This document shows, in pieces, positions 60,519 to 64,000 of a DNA stretch of 64,000 nt. Where the stretch lies: assembly GCF_003254625.1 (NCBI RefSeq), contig NZ_QJRJ01000081.1:124001-188000 (forward strand). The letters are read 5' to 3'. The translations under genes were made by a program, and so were the position numbers. The DNA comes from Flavobacterium ginsenosidimutans. GTDB taxonomy: Bacteria > Bacteroidota > Bacteroidia > Flavobacteriales > Flavobacteriaceae. Position 1 is the first letter of the stretch; every line of letters begins with the position of its first letter. The notes beneath the pieces were generated by a model. That model had not been told where the DNA came from and did no database searches. It saw only the letters and a program-made list of their open reading frames with translations.

Positions 60519-61916
60519 ATGAAAAAAAATGTATTTTTATTTTTTCTTGCCCTTTTTGGCTTTCTTGTAACCGGATGCCAAAATAACGATTCAGGATATC
60601 CAAGTTCTGATAACCCTACGGTGGTAGTTTCTACAAAAGAGATATATGGAGCTCCGAGTAGAAAATTTGAAATTAAAGCTGCGCTTGCAGATGACTTAGG
60701 ATTAAAAAGTGTAGAAATTCAGATTCCAGAATTATCATTGGATAAAGTAATTACTTTCGCAACAAATCCGCTTTTAAAATCTTATGATTTAAGTTACTTT
60801 TTCGAAGTTCCTTCGGATAGAGGAACATCAGAAGCTTTCAAAATTAAATTATTAATTACAGACGTTTCAGGAAATGTTGTAACTGAGGAAATTAATTTAC
60901 GCCTTGATGGAGAATTTGCAGCTCCAACAATAACTATGATCACGCCAAAAGAAGGAGCAGTTATTTTATTGTCAACAAGCAATGAAATGCCAGTAAATTT
61001 TGTGGTAAATGACGATTCAGGAATTGATTACATCAATGTAAAATGTGAAGATTTAGGTATTGATGAAACGATTCAGTTAGAAGGTTCTCCACAATCTTAT
61101 ACATTCAATAAGACTTATACATTGCCAGTTACTGCAGCCAATTATGTTTTAACAATTACGGCTAAAGATAAATTTGCAATTCCAAATACAGGATCATTAG
61201 ATGTTAACATTGTTGCAACAAACGAATATCCTGCAATTTATTTATGCGATCAGCCAAAAGGCATTAATCTTACAACAGATGCAGTTGGAGTTCCAATGTA
61301 TTTCCATGAGAAAAACGGACAAGATTTCGAATTTAAATATTATGCAGATACAGACAATAAAGAAGTTTATTTCTTAGGTCAAGAATCAGATTTTGCGCCA
61401 CATTGTTTTGGTCTAAATACATCTGGAGAATTGGTTGATGATGTTGCTTCGACTCCAATTATTCTGCCAACAAAAGGATATTACATCATAAAAGTAAATC
61501 CAAACACGCTTAAATATACAGCAGAGAAATACACACCAACAAGCAAAGTTTGGGCTGATGTCGCAAATGGTTTATGGCATGATGATGAAGCATTGAGAAA
61601 ACCTTTCGTGAGTGTTTGTGGTGGCGGAATCGACGGTGCTAACTGGGATACATGGAATGCATGGGTAGTTACAAAACTTCATTTGGCGAATAACGCAAGT
61701 AATCCTTACCAATTAGTTGGCGAATACACATTAACAGGAACAATGGAAGCAACATTTACAGGTCAGTGGTGGAGTCCATCATGGAGACTTATCAAAAACG
61801 GTATCGCAACTATGTCACCAGGAGAAAATGGTAATGCTAAATATCCTGCAGCTGCTGGAGTTTACAAAGTAGTTTTAGATACAGAATTAGAAAGAGTATT
61901 TATCACAAAAAAATAG
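60519..61916 (+). CDS. Surface glycan-binding lipoprotein (SusE/SusF-like)
   Basis: A 465-residue lipoprotein (lipobox FLVTGC). Two or three Ig-like beta-sandwich segments follow (PTVVVSTKEIYGAPSRKFEIKAALADDLGLKSVEIQIPEL..., APTITMITPKEGAVILLSTSNEMPVNFVVNDDSGIDYINV...), then a C-terminal domain rich in Trp/Tyr (TSKVWADVANGLWHDDEALRKP, GTMEATFTGQWWSPSWRLIKNG) suitable for carbohydrate binding. It stands immediately before a SusC gene and after the HTCS, where SusE/F-like surface glycan-binding proteins occur, though usually after SusD rather than before SusC. Exact family not identified; the ligand is unknown. Confidence 0.65.
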   Translation: MKKNVFLFFLALFGFLVTGCQNNDSGYPSSDNPTVVVSTKEIYGAPSRKFEIKAALADDLGLKSVEIQIPELSLDKVITFATNPLLKSYDLSYFFEVPSDRGTSEAFKIKLLITDVSGNVVTEEINLRLDGEFAAPTITMITPKEGAVILLSTSNEMPVNFVVNDDSGIDYINVKCEDLGIDETIQLEGSPQSYTFNKTYTLPVTAANYVLTITAKDKFAIPNTGSLDVNIVATNEYPAIYLCDQPKGINLTTDAVGVPMYFHEKNGQDFEFKYYADTDNKEVYFLGQESDFAPHCFGLNTSGELVDDVASTPIILPTKGYYIIKVNPNTLKYTAEKYTPTSKVWADVANGLWHDDEALRKPFVSVCGGGIDGANWDTWNAWVVTKLHLANNASNPYQLVGEYTLTGTMEATFTGQWWSPSWRLIKNGIATMSPGENGNAKYPAAAGVYKVVLDTELERVFITKK

Positions 61917-61962
61917 TTGGTTATAACCCTGTTGTAACATTTAACAAATAAAACAGCTTAAT

Positions 61963-64000
61963 ATGAAATTTAAATATATAGGATTTTTTATTGCCCTTAT
62001 GTGTACTGCTGTATCCTTTGGACAAATAAAAATAAAAGGTACTGTTAAGGATAAAGCCAATGTGCCGATTCCAGGAGTAAATGTGATCGTGAAAGGAACT
62101 TCAACATCGGGAGCAACTGATTTTGATGGGAATTACACCATCAGTGTTCCAAATAAAAATGCACAGATCGAATTTTCATTTGTAGGTTTTACTTCGCAGG
62201 TTGTGCCAGTTGGAGATAAAACAGAGATTAGTGTAGTAATGCAAGAATCAAGTCAAGCATTAGACGAGATTGTAGTTGTGGGTTATGCTGCTGTAAAAAA
62301 GAGCGACGTAACGAGTTCTATTTCTTCTGTAAAAGGAAAAGAATTACAGACTATGACTGTTGGTAACGTGACAGAATCATTACAAGGTAAAGTTTCTGGG
62401 GTTCAGGTTGTAGGAGCTGGAGGTCCAGGAGCACAGCCAAGAGTTTTGATCCGTGGTATTTCTACGATCAATTTAAGTACAGATCCGCTTTATGTAGTAG
62501 ACGGAATTCCGATGGGAACAAGCATTAACTTTTTGAGCAATAATGAGATCGAGTCTATGGAGGTTCTTAAAGATGCGTCTGCAAGTGCAATTTATGGTTC
62601 TCGTGCTTCAAATGGAGTTATCTTAATTACAACTAAAAAAGGTAAAGTTGGAAAAACAAGATTCAATTTTGATTTGAGTTCTGGTATGCAGATCATGAAT
62701 AATCCATATAATATGGCTGATGCCGAAGGTTATGCAACGATTATGAATACGGCATATAACAATTCAGGATATTCAGATTATTTGCCAAATCCTTCTCAAT
62801 ACAAAGGAAAAACAACAGATTGGTGGAGAGCAGGAATTAGAACTGGTACGCCTGTAACAAATGCTTCTCTTGGAGTAACAGGAGGTTCAGATAAACATAC
62901 TTATGCAGTTAGTTTAAACTATTACGATTCTGAATCTATGTACGGCATAGGTGGATGGGAGAGAGTAACAATGAGAATTGCAAATGATTTTAAATTCTCT
63001 GATAAATTCTCAGCAGGAATTACTTTAAACCCACGTTACGAAACTTATGGTTCGCCAAGCAACTGGGCAGATTTTGATAAAATTGATCCAATTACGCCAA
63101 TCTACAAACCAGCAGATCAATTAACTGGTTTAGAAAATGAGTACAGTATTTATGCAAGATCTCCATCGTATGTTTGGAATCCAGTTGCTGCTGTAAAACG
63201 TTATGATGATTATACAGATCAGTACAATTTAAATACAAACGGTTATTTACAATATACACCAATTAAAGGTTTGGTAATTCGTTCACAAGCTTCGATTGAA
63301 GTAGGTGATATCGTAAGAGATAAATTCAGTCCTGATTTTGTAATTGATGCCGCACACGAAAAAGCAGAAATCAACAGTGTTGAAAAATGGAATACTACTG
63401 ATGTTAATTGGACTTGGCAAAATACAGCTACATACAATAGAACATTCGCAGAAAAACATAATGCGTCTTTGATGATTGGTAATACCATGGAAGAATACAA
63501 CCAAAGCACACTTTGGGGATATGGCGAGGGAGTTCCAAACAACTCTGATTCGATGAGAGAATTAAATGCTGCTACTAAGAATCGTAACAGTAGCGGTACC
63601 AAAACATCAAGCTCTTTAATGTCTTATATTTCTCGTTTTTCTTATAACTATGATGAAAAATATTATTTCACAGGTACTTTCAGACGAGACGGTTCTTCTA
63701 AATTCATGGAAAACAACAAATGGGCAAACTTCCCTTCAGCTTCTGTTTCATGGAGAGTTTTGAATGAAGGTTTCATGGAATCTACAAAAGATCTTCTTAG
63801 TGATCTTAGATTTAGAGCTGGTTGGGGTAGAGTGGGTAACCAAAATTTACCAAGTGCGGTTTATCAGTCAAATATCGGGCAAGGATTTTATATCATAAAT
63901 GGAGAAGTAGTTGATACATCATATCCGTCAACAATGGCGAATAAAGATATCAAATGGGAAACTGTTGAAGATTTAAGTTTTGGACTTGATTTCGGATTAT
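61963..64000 (+). CDS. susC: SusC/RagA-family TonB-linked transporter (partial, runs off the window)
   Basis: An open frame of 679 codons from the ATG at 61963 to the window end. Signal peptide ending SFGQ, then the carboxypeptidase-regulatory-like domain (IKGTVKDKANVPIPGVNVIVKGTSTSGATDFDGNYTI), plug (VVVGYAAVKKSDVTSSI, LYVVDGIPMGTS, EVLKDASASAIYGSRASNGVILITTKKG) and part of the barrel. It differs from the first SusC (17670) throughout, so it serves a different glycan. The HTCS and SusE-like lipoprotein before it probably belong to the same locus, whose SusD and enzymes lie beyond the window. Confidence 0.93.
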   Translation, partial: MKFKYIGFFIALMCTAVSFGQIKIKGTVKDKANVPIPGVNVIVKGTSTSGATDFDGNYTISVPNKNAQIEFSFVGFTSQVVPVGDKTEISVVMQESSQALDEIVVVGYAAVKKSDVTSSISSVKGKELQTMTVGNVTESLQGKVSGVQVVGAGGPGAQPRVLIRGISTINLSTDPLYVVDGIPMGTSINFLSNNEIESMEVLKDASASAIYGSRASNGVILITTKKGKVGKTRFNFDLSSGMQIMNNPYNMADAEGYATIMNTAYNNSGYSDYLPNPSQYKGKTTDWWRAGIRTGTPVTNASLGVTGGSDKHTYAVSLNYYDSESMYGIGGWERVTMRIANDFKFSDKFSAGITLNPRYETYGSPSNWADFDKIDPITPIYKPADQLTGLENEYSIYARSPSYVWNPVAAVKRYDDYTDQYNLNTNGYLQYTPIKGLVIRSQASIEVGDIVRDKFSPDFVIDAAHEKAEINSVEKWNTTDVNWTWQNTATYNRTFAEKHNASLMIGNTMEEYNQSTLWGYGEGVPNNSDSMRELNAATKNRNSSGTKTSSSLMSYISRFSYNYDEKYYFTGTFRRDGSSKFMENNKWANFPSASVSWRVLNEGFMESTKDLLSDLRFRAGWGRVGNQNLPSAVYQSNIGQGFYIINGEVVDTSYPSTMANKDIKWETVEDLSFGLDFGL

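Noticed and set aside
63243..63602. 119-residue antisense ORF over the second SusC
   Set aside because: Shadow of the SusC reading frame.

Overview
The window looks like a chromosome segment of a Flavobacterium-type Bacteroidota (F. johnsoniae-like; inferred, no marker gene is present). It is A+T-rich. Promoters carry the Bacteroidota -7 box TAnnTTTG with a TTG/TTTG element upstream. There are SusC/SusD pairs, a hybrid two-component system, DUF4861 and GH105 proteins, and many REP-like inverted repeats between genes.

Layout. 1-3106: end of an iron-uptake-type cluster (TonB receptor C-terminus, DUF4374 lipoprotein, PepSY membrane protein). 3188-4126: a divergent secreted esterase. 4534-14574: the intracellular uronate pathway (exuT, kduI, kduD, uxaC, kdgK, eda, uxaB, uxaA). 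14882-15910: a LacI-family regulator. 16200-33221: a pectin / rhamnogalacturonan utilisation locus (GH28, SusC, SusD, esterase, DUF4861, two GH105, GH43, a PL10-CE8 fusion, a second GH28, CE12). 33484-39712: regulators and unknowns (two AraC-type paralogues, an NtrC-type response regulator with a soluble histidine kinase, a YcxB-like membrane protein, an atypical receiver-like protein). 39898-44086: a second DUF4861 lipoprotein, a histone-H1-like protein, a BatD-like protein and a lipoprotein. 44246-55121: L-rhamnose catabolism (GntR regulator, rhaT, aldolase/dehydrogenase fusion, rhaI, rhaB) followed by lactate oxidation genes lutABC. 55220-64000: a small unknown gene, a hybrid two-component system, a surface lipoprotein and a second SusC that runs off the window.

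How it fits together. Secreted lyases, hydrolases and esterases strip and cut pectin; SusC/D imports oligomers; GH105 and GH28 enzymes release unsaturated uronate, galacturonate and rhamnose. Unsaturated uronate goes through KduI/KduD and galacturonate through UxaC/UxaB/UxaA. Both meet at 2-keto-3-deoxygluconate, which KdgK and Eda convert to pyruvate and glyceraldehyde-3-phosphate. Rhamnose from rhamnogalacturonan is handled by RhaT/RhaI/RhaB and the fused aldolase/dehydrogenase, predicted to give DHAP and lactate; LutABC then oxidises lactate to pyruvate.

Most notable: three copies of a 14-bp palindrome (TGYAATCGATTACA), each directly abutting a -7 box, in front of exuT, kduI and the first GH28 gene. 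A related site lies upstream of the LacI-family gene. Together they suggest one simple regulon for transport, catabolism and depolymerisation. A separate 22-bp-period direct repeat (ATTTTACCCC-like) is shared by the region upstream of the SusE-like/SusC operon and the esterase/exuT intergenic region; it may be a hybrid two-component-system site. No tRNA, rRNA, CRISPR array, insertion sequence or phage gene was seen.
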